From Sphingomonas sp. NFR04 (GTDB lineage Bacteria; Pseudomonadota; Alphaproteobacteria; Sphingomonadales; Sphingomonadaceae), in contig NZ_FORV01000004.1 in assembly GCF_900114095.1 (NCBI RefSeq), positions 1 to 64,000 on the forward strand: DNA of 64,000 nucleotides. The letters are read 5' to 3'. Both the position numbers and the translations under genes were made by a program. Positions 1-9,386 of this stretch are shown piece after piece. The notes under the pieces are model-generated. The model was given only the letters and a program-made list of their open reading frames with translations, was not told the DNA's origin and searched no databases. Position 1 is the stretch's first letter. Each line of letters starts with the position of its first letter.

Positions 1-303
1 AGCCTGGCGATCCTGCGCTGGGCGCAGGACCGGCAGATCGAGTGGCATTACATCGCGCCGGGCAAGCCGCAGCAGAATGGCTATGTCGAGAGCTTTAATG
101 GTCGCTTGCGCGACGAGTGCCTGAACGAGACGCTGTTCGCTTCGCTGAGCCATGCCCGCTCGGTGCTGAGCAACTGGCGAGACGACTACAACCATGTGCG
201 GCCGCATAGCGGTATAGGCGGGCTGACGCCCGCCGATGCTGCAAGGCGCGTTGCGCAACCCCACCCGCCAGGGCATCCTGGCAACCCCGGACTCTACTTA
301 TGA
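1..303 (+). mobile_element. IS3-family transposase OrfB, C-terminal end (cut by window edge)
   Basis: The reading frame is open from base 1 and stops at 301-303. It encodes the last third of a DDE (rve) integrase-type transposase: the stretch [20 protein letters not shown] at residues 20-39 carries the final catalytic Glu in the YVESFNG context typical of IS3-family OrfB, followed by NYNHVRPH-like and LTPAD-like motifs near the C terminus. The earlier two Asp residues and OrfA lie left of the window. The right end of the element should be shortly after 303, but the matching left inverted repeat is outside, so I cannot fix the boundary. It abuts the 3' end of the DUF4062 gene on the other strand and seems to have inserted into it. 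Confidence 0.9.
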
Positions 304-1467
304 GTGGAGGAGAAAAGGGGAGCACGTCACTCCGCCTAACGACGACGCCAACGCGCGCGAAGTTCCGATGAGGTCGACCCACCTCAGAAGTCGGTGCAGC
401 CAAGACATGAGGACTATGCCGGGAATAGTGCGAGATCCGTCTGCATTTAGGGAGTTATGATACTGGCGTATTTGTTTCAAGTTAGGTGGTCCCGATCTAG
501 TAAATAGATCGGCCTGCATGATTACTCTTGAAAGAAGCTTTGATTCTCCTGTTTCTTTAAAAGACCCGCTGCACGGGTCGTACTTTAGAAGTAATCCTGA
601 AACCAGAAATCCCCTTAAAATTTCACTATCAGGCACATTGTTGCCGGTCAAAGTATAGATATGCTTAAGTTCATTCCAAGTTGCATCATTGATTTCGGAG
701 AAACCTAAGTAACTATCGCCGTTTAACGCTAAACTTTTTCGCAATCTTAAGACGGTATCAATAGGGTTGAGAGGTGCACCGCTTACAATCGGCACAATGT
801 CTTGCAATATCTGTAGGAGTTGCAGTTCCAGAGCCTTGCGTCCCGAAGCCTGTGAAACCGGCAGCCCATGCGTGATGAGTGGATCGATTGCTTGCCGAAT
901 CTGCGTGAAGGTTGTGAACGGCGCGATCCAATTGGCGATCGGAGCTATTCCGAGGCGCTTTGACGCCGCCATCGTTTCGCTGTTGCGCGTTACCTCCTTG
1001 ATGAAGCTGATGATGGCCTCAGCATCTTCCATTGCGCGGCTCGGGTGATTGATAAAGCGTTTGCGCTGAAATTCGGTTAGGGCAGGGTCGCTCTTTAATG
1101 TTTTCTCGAGGTCATTGACGCTATCCATGTGATCATAAACTTCAGAGCGTACGAAGCACATCAGGCGGATAGTACCTTTTTTCGCCAAATTATAAGCATG
1201 TTGATATTCGGCTCGCGTGATGCTTATTTTTTCTTCTTCATTGTACCAGCCACCGATCCGTCGCCCTATGAAAAGGACGAACAGATCCGCTTGCTCGATA
1301 GTCTCGAGGCACGCGTCGTAAGAATGCTTTTCGAGTGGGCGCGTAAAATCCGTGAATTCCGATGCCAGAACCCGGCAGCCGCGAAGCTCGAGATAATCCT
1401 TCAGCGCGCTGCGCAGATCACCAAAATCAAAGACGGTCGACGAGAGGAATATGGTTGGCTTGTCCAT
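298..1467 (-). CDS. DUF4062 domain protein, 3' end probably altered by IS insertion
   Basis: A 389-residue product begins with [20 protein letters not shown], the signature of DUF4062, a Rossmann/TIR-like domain usually found at the N terminus of signalling or defence NTPases (about residues 4-90: strand, FLSST, later [15 protein letters not shown]). The remainder is mostly helical with no motif I recognise and no visible NTPase. The stop codon at 298-300 lies inside or at the edge of the IS3-type element, and the last 20 or so residues read as unrelated low-complexity sequence, so the native C terminus was probably lost. Codon use is more AT-rich (TTA, AAT) than the neighbours, which suggests separate acquisition. 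The start is the first ATG, with AGGA about 9 nt upstream. Function unknown; a defence or signalling sensor is only an inference from the domain. Confidence 0.75.
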   Translation of the reverse strand: MDKPTIFLSSTVFDFGDLRSALKDYLELRGCRVLASEFTDFTRPLEKHSYDACLETIEQADLFVLFIGRRIGGWYNEEEKISITRAEYQHAYNLAKKGTIRLMCFVRSEVYDHMDSVNDLEKTLKSDPALTEFQRKRFINHPSRAMEDAEAIISFIKEVTRNSETMAASKRLGIAPIANWIAPFTTFTQIRQAIDPLITHGLPVSQASGRKALELQLLQILQDIVPIVSGAPLNPIDTVLRLRKSLALNGDSYLGFSEINDATWNELKHIYTLTGNNVPDSEILRGFLVSGLLLKYDPCSGSFKETGESKLLSRVIMQADLFTRSGPPNLKQIRQYHNSLNADGSRTIPGIVLMSWLHRLLRWVDLIGTSRALASSLGGVTCSPFLLHS

Positions 1468-1961
1468 CTCGCAATCCTAGGCGAGCTGCGAGCGCATATC
1501 CATAAGGTCCCTTCACGGCGGCGCCGACAGCCATTCCTGCCGCCCCATACCGGCTTGGAAGCAAACTTTCAGCTCGGTTGCATACTCCGCCGGCTTCACG
1601 GTTATGACCGAGACTCGCTCGACAGCGCGGAGAAATCAAAAATGCTGAGCAACGTGTCGGTTCTGACTCGAAGCCGCCCTTCACCGCGCAACGCACAGAT
1701 GTCGGGTGTACCGACTTGCACTCACATGGGTAACCGACGGCTCCCGAAGACGCGACCGGGGCGCGGGGACGGCGAAGGTCGGAGCGCTTACATGATAGAG
1801 AACCTGTCTGTCCCCAGACAGATGTCACTTAAGGGCCTGCCTGGCAAACTCCATGGCTGCAGCGCAGTTCATCGCCCGCCCTCTCATGCGGAAGCGCACG
1901 CAGCTTCAGCGAAGGATTTGGCGCGAAATGGCTTGCCGGCCATGCCCTTCTACTTTGTCGG
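1468..1961. other. Intergenic stretch without a convincing gene
   Basis: About 490 bases separate the DUF4062 start from the end of prfH. Open frames on both strands have coding-unlike composition and no domain. It should hold the DUF4062 promoter, but I cannot point to one. Confidence 0.5.
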
Positions 1962-2579
1962 CTATCGTCGCCTGAACCGCTCGCCCTCGTAGGTGCGGAT
2001 TGCGTTGCCACGTTCGAGGTCGCGGTTCTGATCCCAAAGCGCCCGTTTGCCTCCGGCTTGGCCTGCGCGGCGTCGGTCGTCGAGCAGCATTGTCAGCTTG
2101 AGGCGGGCGATTCTCTTGTTTGCGAATTGCGAGCGCTGGTCCTGGGACGTCGCGACAAGGCCGGTCGGCACATGCGTCGCCCGGACGGCGCTGTCGGTTT
2201 TGTTGACATGCTGCCCGCCTGGCCCGGAGGCACGGAAGGTCTGGTAGCGAATGTCTTCGTCCCGGAACTCGGTCGATGGATCGTCGATTCGGACGGGCTG
2301 CACGCCCACGAACCAATTGCGCCGCTTGTGCAGGGGGCGGAACGGGCTGGTTCCGATCCAGCGGATCGTGCCGATACAGGTGGCGGCGAACGCCTCGGCC
2401 CCGTCGCCCGATAGCCGCAGCAACGCCGTCGACACCGGCCTTGGGATCGGCTCGATCGGTTCGCAGGCCAGGCCTGTCGCACTCGCTTCCCGGCACAGGG
2501 CATTGGCCAGTTTGGCAACGACCCACTCGCACTCCTTCGGCCCCTGGCCGGAGGACAGATGCAGGATGATCTCCGTCAT
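1962..2579 (-). CDS. prfH: Peptide chain release factor H-like protein PrfH
   Basis: A 205-residue class I release-factor homologue, lacking the long N-terminal and codon-recognition domains of RF1/RF2. The peptidyl-hydrolase GGQ motif is at residues 121-123 in the context SGPGGQHVNKT, followed by a basic tail (KRIARLKL, ending GERFRRR) expected to contact rRNA. Known family biology: PrfH acts with an RtcB ligase on ribosomes whose 16S rRNA decoding site has been cut, releasing the nascent chain so that the RNA can be re-ligated. The ATG overlaps the rtcB stop as ATGA (2576-2579), so the two are translationally coupled. Length and GGQ context fit PrfH rather than ArfB (about 140 residues) or full RF2. 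Confidence 0.93.
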   Translation of the reverse strand: MTEIILHLSSGQGPKECEWVVAKLANALCREASATGLACEPIEPIPRPVSTALLRLSGDGAEAFAATCIGTIRWIGTSPFRPLHKRRNWFVGVQPVRIDDPSTEFRDEDIRYQTFRASGPGGQHVNKTDSAVRATHVPTGLVATSQDQRSQFANKRIARLKLTMLLDDRRRAGQAGGKRALWDQNRDLERGNAIRTYEGERFRRR

Positions 2580-3673
2580 GCGCGCCTCGTCTTGTAGGTG
2601 AGAAGCGGGCGCAGCGTCGCGACCAGGTCGATCAGCCCCGCGCTTTCGAGATCGCGCACGACCTGGTGGATGTCCTTGTACGCCTGCGGCGCCTCCTCAT
2701 AGATCAGGTCGCGATCCTCGCAGATCACCCGACTGCCCAGTTTCGTCCGCTCGAGATCGGTGATGCTGAAGCGGCGGACAAGCTTGTCCTTGGCCTCGCT
2801 GCGGCTCCATTTGCGGCCGGCGCCGTGTGCGAGAGAATGCAGCGCGGTGTCCGCCTGCTCCAGTCGGGGCCGGACCAGATAGGTCATGTCGCCGCGCGAG
2901 CCGGGAATGACGATCAGTCCCTTGTCAGCTGGTGCCGCGCCCTTGCGGTGCAGCCATCCGCCCTGGTGCCACGTCACGCTGTTGTGGCAGATGTCGAGCA
3001 GGCGTTCGCCGCTGGTCCCGAGCCGATCGAGGAAGCGCTCAGCGATCAGGTCGCGGTTGAGCACCGCCCAGTTCATCGCATCGTCGTGTGCGGCCAGATA
3101 GTCCGCACACGACGCCGCGCCCGCGATCAGCCCACCGACATTATGCCGCGCGAGATGCCCATGGAGGATGGCCTGACCCAGCCCACGCGATCCACTGTGC
3201 ACCATCAGATAGAGTGCTGCGGGATCGATCGTCGTGTCCCCGTCGCCGTGCACCTTCTCGACGCGCAGCAGTTCGGCAAAATGGTTGCCGCCGCCGATCG
3301 TGCCCAGCGCTTCGCCGGCAAGATCGGGCGCAAGCCCTACCTCCGCCAGACGCGCGGCAACATCGCCGGACCAGGGCGCGTCCAGCCCGCGCAGCTTGCG
3401 CTCGGCGGCGTCGAGGCGGAATTTGCGCAGCGGCAAGGTGGTGCGCCAAAGCCCCATCCCGCATCCTATGTCGCTGCCAACCAGGTGGGGATAGACATGG
3501 CTGCGGGACCAGAAGGCCGCACCCACCGCAATGCCGCGTCCGGCATGCAGGTCGGGCAGGCCTACGACGCGATCGATGCCGTCGAGCCTTGCGGTCTGGT
3601 GGAGCTGGTCCACCGCTGCCTGCTCGATCCAGCTTTCGGGCGACGCCACGATATGGATGGTTGCATCGGTCAT
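2576..3673 (-). CDS. rtcB: RNA-splicing ligase RtcB (PrfH-associated type)
   Basis: A 365-residue RtcB. Visible family motifs are PDLHAGRG (near 40), the metal-binding GSDIGCGM with Asp68 and Cys71, GGGNHFAEL, MVHSGSRGLG, GSRGDMTYLV and a C-terminal LAHGAGR whose His is the expected guanylylation site. RtcB seals 2',3'-cyclic phosphate or 3'-phosphate ends to 5'-OH ends using GTP and Mn2+. It is shorter than tRNA-splicing RtcB (about 400-480 residues), as usual for the copy paired with PrfH. I chose the ATG at 3673 because it forms an ATGA overlap with the upstream gene and is followed at once by the conserved N terminus; a longer frame to 3745 only adds residues antisense-like to that gene. 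Confidence 0.94.
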   Translation of the reverse strand: MTDATIHIVASPESWIEQAAVDQLHQTARLDGIDRVVGLPDLHAGRGIAVGAAFWSRSHVYPHLVGSDIGCGMGLWRTTLPLRKFRLDAAERKLRGLDAPWSGDVAARLAEVGLAPDLAGEALGTIGGGNHFAELLRVEKVHGDGDTTIDPAALYLMVHSGSRGLGQAILHGHLARHNVGGLIAGAASCADYLAAHDDAMNWAVLNRDLIAERFLDRLGTSGERLLDICHNSVTWHQGGWLHRKGAAPADKGLIVIPGSRGDMTYLVRPRLEQADTALHSLAHGAGRKWSRSEAKDKLVRRFSITDLERTKLGSRVICEDRDLIYEEAPQAYKDIHQVVRDLESAGLIDLVATLRPLLTYKTRRA

Positions 3674-4173
3674 CGCGCCGCATCCTTCCACCCGAGGTGC
3701 CGCTTGCCGGGCGGAACCAGATGTCCCTGGTCGCGCCAGAACCACACGCGATCCTTCAGCACGCCGTCGCGCGGGTCGACATAGAGTTCACGACCGCGGC
3801 AGTTGCGCCGATCAGGCCGCAGGACATGGCCTTCGCGCAGCAACTCACCCTGCCGTCCGTGCGAGATGCTGAAGGCCACGAAGTCGCGCAGATGCTCGCG
3901 AACGTGCATCTTGACGGTGCTGCCGGTGTCGAGATGGACACAGATTTCGCTGAACACGTCGTCCCAGCGCCGTCCCACGCGTCGGTGCAGGAAGCGGATC
4001 AGCGGCGCGAGATTCTCGTTGAGCGATTTCGAAAAGGCCGCGCGTTCGCGGACGTGGCGTTTGAGGCCGATGTGCTGGAAGTCGTTCTTGTCCTTCTTGA
4101 GTTTTACCGGCGGTGCATGGCGCGAGCCCCAGCGGGGACGCTCGACGATGACCTTGAACATGTCAGCGCGCAT
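3670..4173 (-). CDS. Conserved protein of unknown function in the rtcB-prfH operon
   Basis: A 167-residue basic protein beginning MRADMFKVIVERPRWGSR. Features: FKVIVERPR near the N terminus, KLKKDKNDFQHIGLKRHVRE, a middle block LNPL-like plus LIRFLHRRVGRRWDDVFSEI, and HVREHLRDFV. I recall similar small proteins next to rtcB/prfH and elsewhere but know no function; the basic, helical make-up would suit RNA or ribosome binding (inference). The ATG at 4173 has GGGGAG 6 nt upstream and is preferred over the in-frame ATG at 4242. It is the first gene of the operon and shares an ATGA overlap with rtcB, so it may sense damage or assist repair. Confidence 0.8.
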   Translation of the reverse strand: MRADMFKVIVERPRWGSRHAPPVKLKKDKNDFQHIGLKRHVRERAAFSKSLNENLAPLIRFLHRRVGRRWDDVFSEICVHLDTGSTVKMHVREHLRDFVAFSISHGRQGELLREGHVLRPDRRNCRGRELYVDPRDGVLKDRVWFWRDQGHLVPPGKRHLGWKDAAR

Positions 4174-4727
4174 TGCGGTTCTCCCCAAAGGTGGAGAATG
4201 CATTCGGCAGATGTGAAGTAGGGGAAGTGGATGCGGCGCCATGGCCGCGACAAAGGGTCAGGCGACCGCAGTCACCCGCACGGGAATTGCCCATGTACTA
4301 TGTTCCTGAACGTGGAAACCGGGAGTGATGACGGGTGCGGTTGCGGCTCGCATGTGGTCACTCCTTTCCTATGTTCGAGAAACAGTGGCGGCGCTGTATG
4401 CCAAGTCGGCGCACCGATCAATGGTGCGCGGCATCCGCATCGGGATAGCGTTCCGGGCACATGCATCACCCGGGGACAGAATCTTACTGACTGAAATTCA
4501 AAAGCTATTTCAAAGAATTGAACAAGATGCTGTCAGCCAAGATACCGTGCGATATACCGTCACTTGCAAATGTGGGGTGGGTTTAATTCCAAAATAGCTG
4601 ATGATTTTGGCTGATCGTCAGCCTGGACCAAGTTCCAACCGTAAAGGCTGCTTCTCGGTTGGCGCAGGCTTGTTAAACTGTTACCATATTCCACCGTTCA
4701 CCTGGCGGCATAATGGGGGAAGGCGAG
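4174..4727. other. Divergent intergenic region
   Basis: About 550 bases between the repair operon (leftwards) and the lipoprotein gene (rightwards). It must contain both promoters. Small open frames here have no domain or Shine-Dalgarno support. A short palindrome GGCTGATCGTCAGCC lies at 4609-4623. I looked for the sigma-54 -24/-12 pattern known for some rtc operons on the minus strand and did not find it. Confidence 0.5.
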
Positions 4728-7586
4728 ATGGGGGTCGTGCTCAAGCCTGTTTGGCGCGCCTTGGGGATTGCCCTGCTGCTTGGCGGTTGCAGCGCTGGTG
4801 CTGACAGGTTCCGGCCGCGGGTTCCCCCTGCGACCACTGCGCGCGACCTCGCCGCCGTCGATATTTCAGGCGTAGCGGTGACCCGTTGGCAGGACATTGC
4901 CAATGATCTTGAGCCGAACTTCACGGTCGATCACCAGAAGCTCCTTGATGACGGGATTCCGGTCACCGCAACCGCCTCGGAGCGCATCCTCGATTCGCTG
5001 GTTGCACGGCTCGGAGTGAGCGTGTCGGGTACCGTCATCGACAAGGCGCGCACGAGCACCGCCAAGAGCAGCATTTCCAGCGCGAGTTCGACCGACGCAA
5101 ACGGCGCCGTGACGAGCACCGGTTCGAGCAGCGACAGCAGCGGGACCGACTCAAACGACACGGCGAAACGATCGACGCCCTCGCTTCCAGCCTTGCCCGA
5201 TGCCGCCATCGGGGCCGGCGCGGTGCCTCAACTTTCAGGCACGCGCGCGACCCCGGTCACGAGCGACGCGGTCACCCGTGCCGCCAATGCCGCGGGCGTG
5301 ATCCAGTCGATCGTCCAGATCAACCGCTCGATCCGCGATGCCGTGCGCATGTCCGGCTACGAGCCTTACCTTATCCATCTGGCGGTCGGCATGCATTCGC
5401 GGCTGCGAGACCAGCCGTTCGACGTGCTGGTTCGCCTAACCTTTTTGCCACATCATGTGGATGAGGCCGATCTGAATGAGGCCTACACGAGCCTTGTCGA
5501 CCCGGACGGCCAGATCGGTCCGACCGCGCCGATGGCGAGCAATAGCCGGGCATACGGCGCCTTCAGCGACATGGCGCTCGACGAGAAAGCCCGCATGTCG
5601 TTCGAGCAGCGATGCCGGAAGCCAGACTTTGAAGGCTGCTTCGGCGAGAACAAAGATACGCTCCGAGGGCTTCTCGACCGGGAGTTCGTCACGGTCGGGA
5701 TGCTGGAAGACCCGCGACGCTATCATTTCGAACTCGCCGGCGCGCCCGACTATGTTCGTTACGCCCGCGGCGAGGCCCGTTATGTCGACGATCAGGGGAA
5801 ACCGATCGCGTGGGGGCTCACGATGGACAAGGACTGTTTCTTCCCGGTCGTTGCGCGCTACATCAGGAATATGGAGATGGGGGAAGGCTCCAAGGACGAC
5901 AAGCTTACCGCGTCACGAACCTACGCCATGTTCACGAATGCGGCGCGCTTCTCCGCCGGCTTCTACGAACAGTTTCAGCGGCCGGTGCATGCCGGCGGCT
6001 GCACCAACGAATTCTATGCGAGCAAGTGGCGCGAAATCTATGACCGACGCCGCCTGCAGATCCCCCGGGTCGTGCCGCTCGTTCAGACGGAGATCCTGGA
6101 AGGGAGCCAGGATCGCAGCGTCGCCGAGCAGTTGCGCGAGGCTGCAGTCACCTTGTCGGCCCTCGCCGGCCCGGCGGCGCTGACCGGCAATTTCAACAAG
6201 ACGCTGGACCGGATCGAGGAATATGAAACGACGCGGTTCAACACGCTCTATTCGATCTCGCAGATCGCGCCGAACACGGTAATCGTGAAGCTCGGTGCTC
6301 GCCGCCTCGGCAGGCGTTTCGAGATGCAGGATGCGCCGGTCCAAGTGTCGGTTCTGCTCCTCGTCCCGCGGGAGCAAGCCGGCGACAAGATCGAGATCGT
6401 CGCGCGGCCCTCCTTCGTCAACGCTGAAACCGGCCAGACGCTCGCGCTCACCGGTCCGGCGGGCCAGGACGGCGATTATGTATCGCAAGACCTTGCCGAC
6501 GACGCCTGTCTTGCGACCTCCCCGCGCGAGCCGTTCTTTGCGCCGACGATGTCCTGCCGACGGCTGCTCACCTACGTTGCCAAGACCTTCGTCGAACCAG
6601 GCGACTGGGCGGGGTTCAACGCGTACCTAGGGGCGCTCGGGCGGCGGCCGTCCAACTCGCCCGAACACTATTTCGTCTGCAGCGACCGCGACCGGCAAGA
6701 ACATGATGCCCCGCCCGTTGCCCCAAGCGGTGGTTCGAGCTTGAGTGGCCGCGAGGATCGGGCCTGCGTGCTTGGTCTGTGGGCCGGTCTCCAGCGGGAG
6801 ATCAGCAGGATCAGGCTGACGCCGACGGCCATGACCGAACTTCCCCAGGTGACCGCCCGGAACCTGCCTCCGATGCAGACCGCGATACTGCGCACGAAGG
6901 ATGACAATATGTCGGTTTCGGTCAGCGGTATCGATCCCTGGCTGAAGCCCTATCTGCGGGCGACGCTGAGCACGACCTGCCTGGGGCGCAAGACCGGCGA
7001 TGTGTCCGTGATGGCAACCGCGCTCACCATCGAAAACAATGTCGGCACGTTCGCCTTTCCGGCGGTCGGCTTCGGCAATGACGACAAGGGCGCCGCTGTG
7101 CCGGCATCCAAGCAGCGCCTGTGTCTGTGGATCGATGAGCCCAGCTATACACCGGCGGTTCTGGCCTCGGTCGACGGCTTCTCTGCGATCAACCCGGAGG
7201 TCTACCCGCTCGCGGCGATCGCCGGGTCGGAGCCCAAGCCGAAACCTGCATTCACGTTGGCGGCTGCGGACCAGCAGGTGGCGGTGAAAGCCGACGGCAC
7301 AGCGACCATCCGGATCGTGATCGAAGGGATTGCCAAGGCACCAAAGCCGTTCGTCGTGAAGCTTGCCGTCAACGGATCGGTCATCGGCCCCGTAGCTCTC
7401 GCGAAGCCCGGATTTACTGCCGAAGTAGGCGCCGATGGCGGCTATAGTCTTGATCTTGCCGGTCTCGATCCGACCCAGCCGATCAAGGTGACGGCGACAC
7501 GAAAGGATGATGCAAGCGCGCCGGCGCAGACGGCGACGATCGCGACGCGCGTCGATCTCGCCAAGACAAAGGAAGCTGACAAGTGA
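4728..7586 (+). CDS. Large predicted lipoprotein of unknown function
   Basis: A 952-residue protein with a lipoprotein signal: a basic start, hydrophobic ALGIALLLGG and Cys21 (lipobox LLGGC), so it should be lipid-anchored on the periplasmic side or outer membrane. Residues around 100-150 form a Ser/Thr/Asp-rich low-complexity linker (SSISSASSTD, SSSDSSGTDS). The middle carries conserved-looking blocks (NRSIRDAVRMSGYEPYLIHLAVG, FDVLVRLTFLPH) and several Cys residues; the last 100 or so residues (FTLAAADQQVAV to VTATRKD) look like an Ig-like beta domain. I chose ATG 4728, preceded by GGGGGAAGG at good spacing, over ATG 4713. I do not recognise the family. A 282-base gap separates it from the next operon, so a shared role is uncertain. 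Confidence 0.85.
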   Translation: MGVVLKPVWRALGIALLLGGCSAGADRFRPRVPPATTARDLAAVDISGVAVTRWQDIANDLEPNFTVDHQKLLDDGIPVTATASERILDSLVARLGVSVSGTVIDKARTSTAKSSISSASSTDANGAVTSTGSSSDSSGTDSNDTAKRSTPSLPALPDAAIGAGAVPQLSGTRATPVTSDAVTRAANAAGVIQSIVQINRSIRDAVRMSGYEPYLIHLAVGMHSRLRDQPFDVLVRLTFLPHHVDEADLNEAYTSLVDPDGQIGPTAPMASNSRAYGAFSDMALDEKARMSFEQRCRKPDFEGCFGENKDTLRGLLDREFVTVGMLEDPRRYHFELAGAPDYVRYARGEARYVDDQGKPIAWGLTMDKDCFFPVVARYIRNMEMGEGSKDDKLTASRTYAMFTNAARFSAGFYEQFQRPVHAGGCTNEFYASKWREIYDRRRLQIPRVVPLVQTEILEGSQDRSVAEQLREAAVTLSALAGPAALTGNFNKTLDRIEEYETTRFNTLYSISQIAPNTVIVKLGARRLGRRFEMQDAPVQVSVLLLVPREQAGDKIEIVARPSFVNAETGQTLALTGPAGQDGDYVSQDLADDACLATSPREPFFAPTMSCRRLLTYVAKTFVEPGDWAGFNAYLGALGRRPSNSPEHYFVCSDRDRQEHDAPPVAPSGGSSLSGREDRACVLGLWAGLQREISRIRLTPTAMTELPQVTARNLPPMQTAILRTKDDNMSVSVSGIDPWLKPYLRATLSTTCLGRKTGDVSVMATALTIENNVGTFAFPAVGFGNDDKGAAVPASKQRLCLWIDEPSYTPAVLASVDGFSAINPEVYPLAAIAGSEPKPKPAFTLAAADQQVAVKADGTATIRIVIEGIAKAPKPFVVKLAVNGSVIGPVALAKPGFTAEVGADGGYSLDLAGLDPTQPIKVTATRKDDASAPAQTATIATRVDLAKTKEADK

Positions 7587-7868
7587 TTTCGAGGGTGGCC
7601 CAGCAGGAGGGCGCGCCTGGTGAGCGAAGTCCGGTTCGCACCCTAATCACGGTCATACAGCATTCCAGATAACCGACCCGAAAGGGGCCGCTAGGTCGCT
7701 GCAGCGAGATCTGCCGCGCGCAATGAAAGGCTGAACCCTGCAAAGGAACGGTGCCGGTTCGGCAAGAAACGAATCAGAGATGGTGGATGTATGGCGTACG
7801 CCACTTGTCTTTACGCGCCGAGTAGCGGAGACTATCGACGCGCGCTTCCCTGACAGGACTGCGCGACC

Positions 7869-9386
7869 ATGGGGGCGCAAATGAGCGAGGGGACTGGCGT
7901 CCGGGCGACGCGCACTCAAAGTACGCGGAGAAAAAGCGCCTCCGACCCGAATACCGAAATGAATGTAATCGCAAAGCGACCGAAGACCGCCGTCATCGTC
8001 ATCCACGGCATGGGCGAGCAATGGCCGATGGACACTCTGCGTGGGTTCGTCGACGCCGCCTGGAAGTTCGACAAGGACCTCAGTGAGCCGTGGTCGGACG
8101 GCGAGACATACTCTAAACCGGAACGAGTCACCGGGAACTTCGAGCTGCGCCGGATCACCACCCGCTACTGGAAACCCGAGCGGGAGACGGTCGACGACCG
8201 GCGGCGTGTGGACTTCTTCGAGTTCTATTGGGCGCACATGATGCAGGGCAACACGCTCGGCTCAGTGGTCAGCTGGCTCATCCGTCTGCTCGTACGTCAC
8301 CCGGCCCGAGTCCCACGGCGCCTGCTCGGCGGTTGGATCGCGGGTGTGCTCATCCTCGCCGCCAGCGCGGCCCTCGCCGTCCTGACGGCGGCGAAGCCCG
8401 ACCTCACGCACTTTGGCATCCCGACCTGGACGTGGGCGGTCCTCGCGACGGTCGGCGCGGCCTTCTCGGGGATCTGGCTTCGGCCGGTCGCCGGAGACGC
8501 GGCGCGCTACCTGAGCCCAACGCCTGGCAACGTGGCCGCCCGCCAGGCGATCCGCGAGGCGGGTATCGACCTCATCATGAAGATCCAGTGCACAGGCGAA
8601 TACGACCGCATCATCATCGCGGGCCATTCGCTGGGTTCCGTGATCGGTTATGACGCGCTCAACTACGCGTGGGGCCGCCTCGACGACGACGCCCTGGCTG
8701 CCGCACATTCCGACGGCTCGGAGACGATGACACTGCTCGCCGAGCTCGAGCGCGCGGCGGGCGACCTCGAGAAGGGCGGCGGCGACGACCTCCTCTCGCG
8801 ATACCGCGACATCCAGCGCGCCTACTTCCGCAGCCTTGCCAAGGCGAAGAAGGCCGACGGGACCCCGCTATGGCTCGTAAGTGACTTTGTGACGCTCGGC
8901 TCCCCACTCAGCTCGTCGGACGTGCTGCTCGCCAAGGACCTCGAGACTCTCAATCGCAAGATCGCCTGGCGCGAGGTGCCGTCCTCGCCGCCGCAGTCCG
9001 AGCGCGAGGCGGAGGTGCGGTTCTCCTACCCGCTCAGCGCCAAGGCTCGCACGCCCCACGCCGGAGCAGTCTTCGCGCCGGTCGTCTGGACCAACATCTA
9101 CTACCCGCACGTGCTCGGACTGATCGGTGACTTCGTTTCCGGACCCGTGGCGCCGCTGCTCGGTCCCGCTGTTCGCGACCTGCGCGTGCCGATCGGGTTC
9201 CCGATTTTCCGCCATCTCTCCTACTGGTCCAAGCCGGAGGGCGGCGGGCCCGCCATCCTCGCTCTGCGCCACGGGCTTAATTTGCGCTTGCGCGACGAAC
9301 GGCAGCTGTGGCGCGGGCTCGGCGGGGACGCCCCGATCCGCGCCGAGCAACTCGACGATCCAGCTAAGCAGGTGCTCCAGCCATGA
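7869..9386 (+). CDS. Alpha/beta hydrolase with two membrane helices
   Basis: A 505-residue protein. TAVIVIHGMGEQ near residue 40 is the oxyanion-hole strand of lipase-like hydrolases, and IIIAGHSLGSVIGYDAL carries the nucleophile elbow GHSLG with Ser254. Two hydrophobic segments, about 156-177 (WIAGVLILAASAALAVL) and 186-204 (WTWAVLATVGAAFSGIWL), would anchor it in the inner membrane, before the nucleophile. A late His/Asp to finish the triad cannot be assigned by eye. ATG 7869 has AGGAC upstream; ATG 7881 behind GGGGG is an alternative. It shares ATGA with the HNH-ATPase gene, so this lipase-like enzyme is co-translated with nuclease components and could act as a membrane-directed effector or regulator (inference). 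Confidence 0.85.
   Translation: MGAQMSEGTGVRATRTQSTRRKSASDPNTEMNVIAKRPKTAVIVIHGMGEQWPMDTLRGFVDAAWKFDKDLSEPWSDGETYSKPERVTGNFELRRITTRYWKPERETVDDRRRVDFFEFYWAHMMQGNTLGSVVSWLIRLLVRHPARVPRRLLGGWIAGVLILAASAALAVLTAAKPDLTHFGIPTWTWAVLATVGAAFSGIWLRPVAGDAARYLSPTPGNVAARQAIREAGIDLIMKIQCTGEYDRIIIAGHSLGSVIGYDALNYAWGRLDDDALAAAHSDGSETMTLLAELERAAGDLEKGGGDDLLSRYRDIQRAYFRSLAKAKKADGTPLWLVSDFVTLGSPLSSSDVLLAKDLETLNRKIAWREVPSSPPQSEREAEVRFSYPLSAKARTPHAGAVFAPVVWTNIYYPHVLGLIGDFVSGPVAPLLGPAVRDLRVPIGFPIFRHLSYWSKPEGGGPAILALRHGLNLRLRDERQLWRGLGGDAPIRAEQLDDPAKQVLQP

Noticed and set aside
1129..1992. 287-codon plus-strand frame
   Set aside because: Mostly antisense to the DUF4062 gene and its leader; no domain or ribosome site.
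4174..4400. Sigma-54 promoter for the rtcB operon
   Set aside because: No -24/-12 GG-N10-GC pattern with the usual flanks was found, and no RtcR gene is present.
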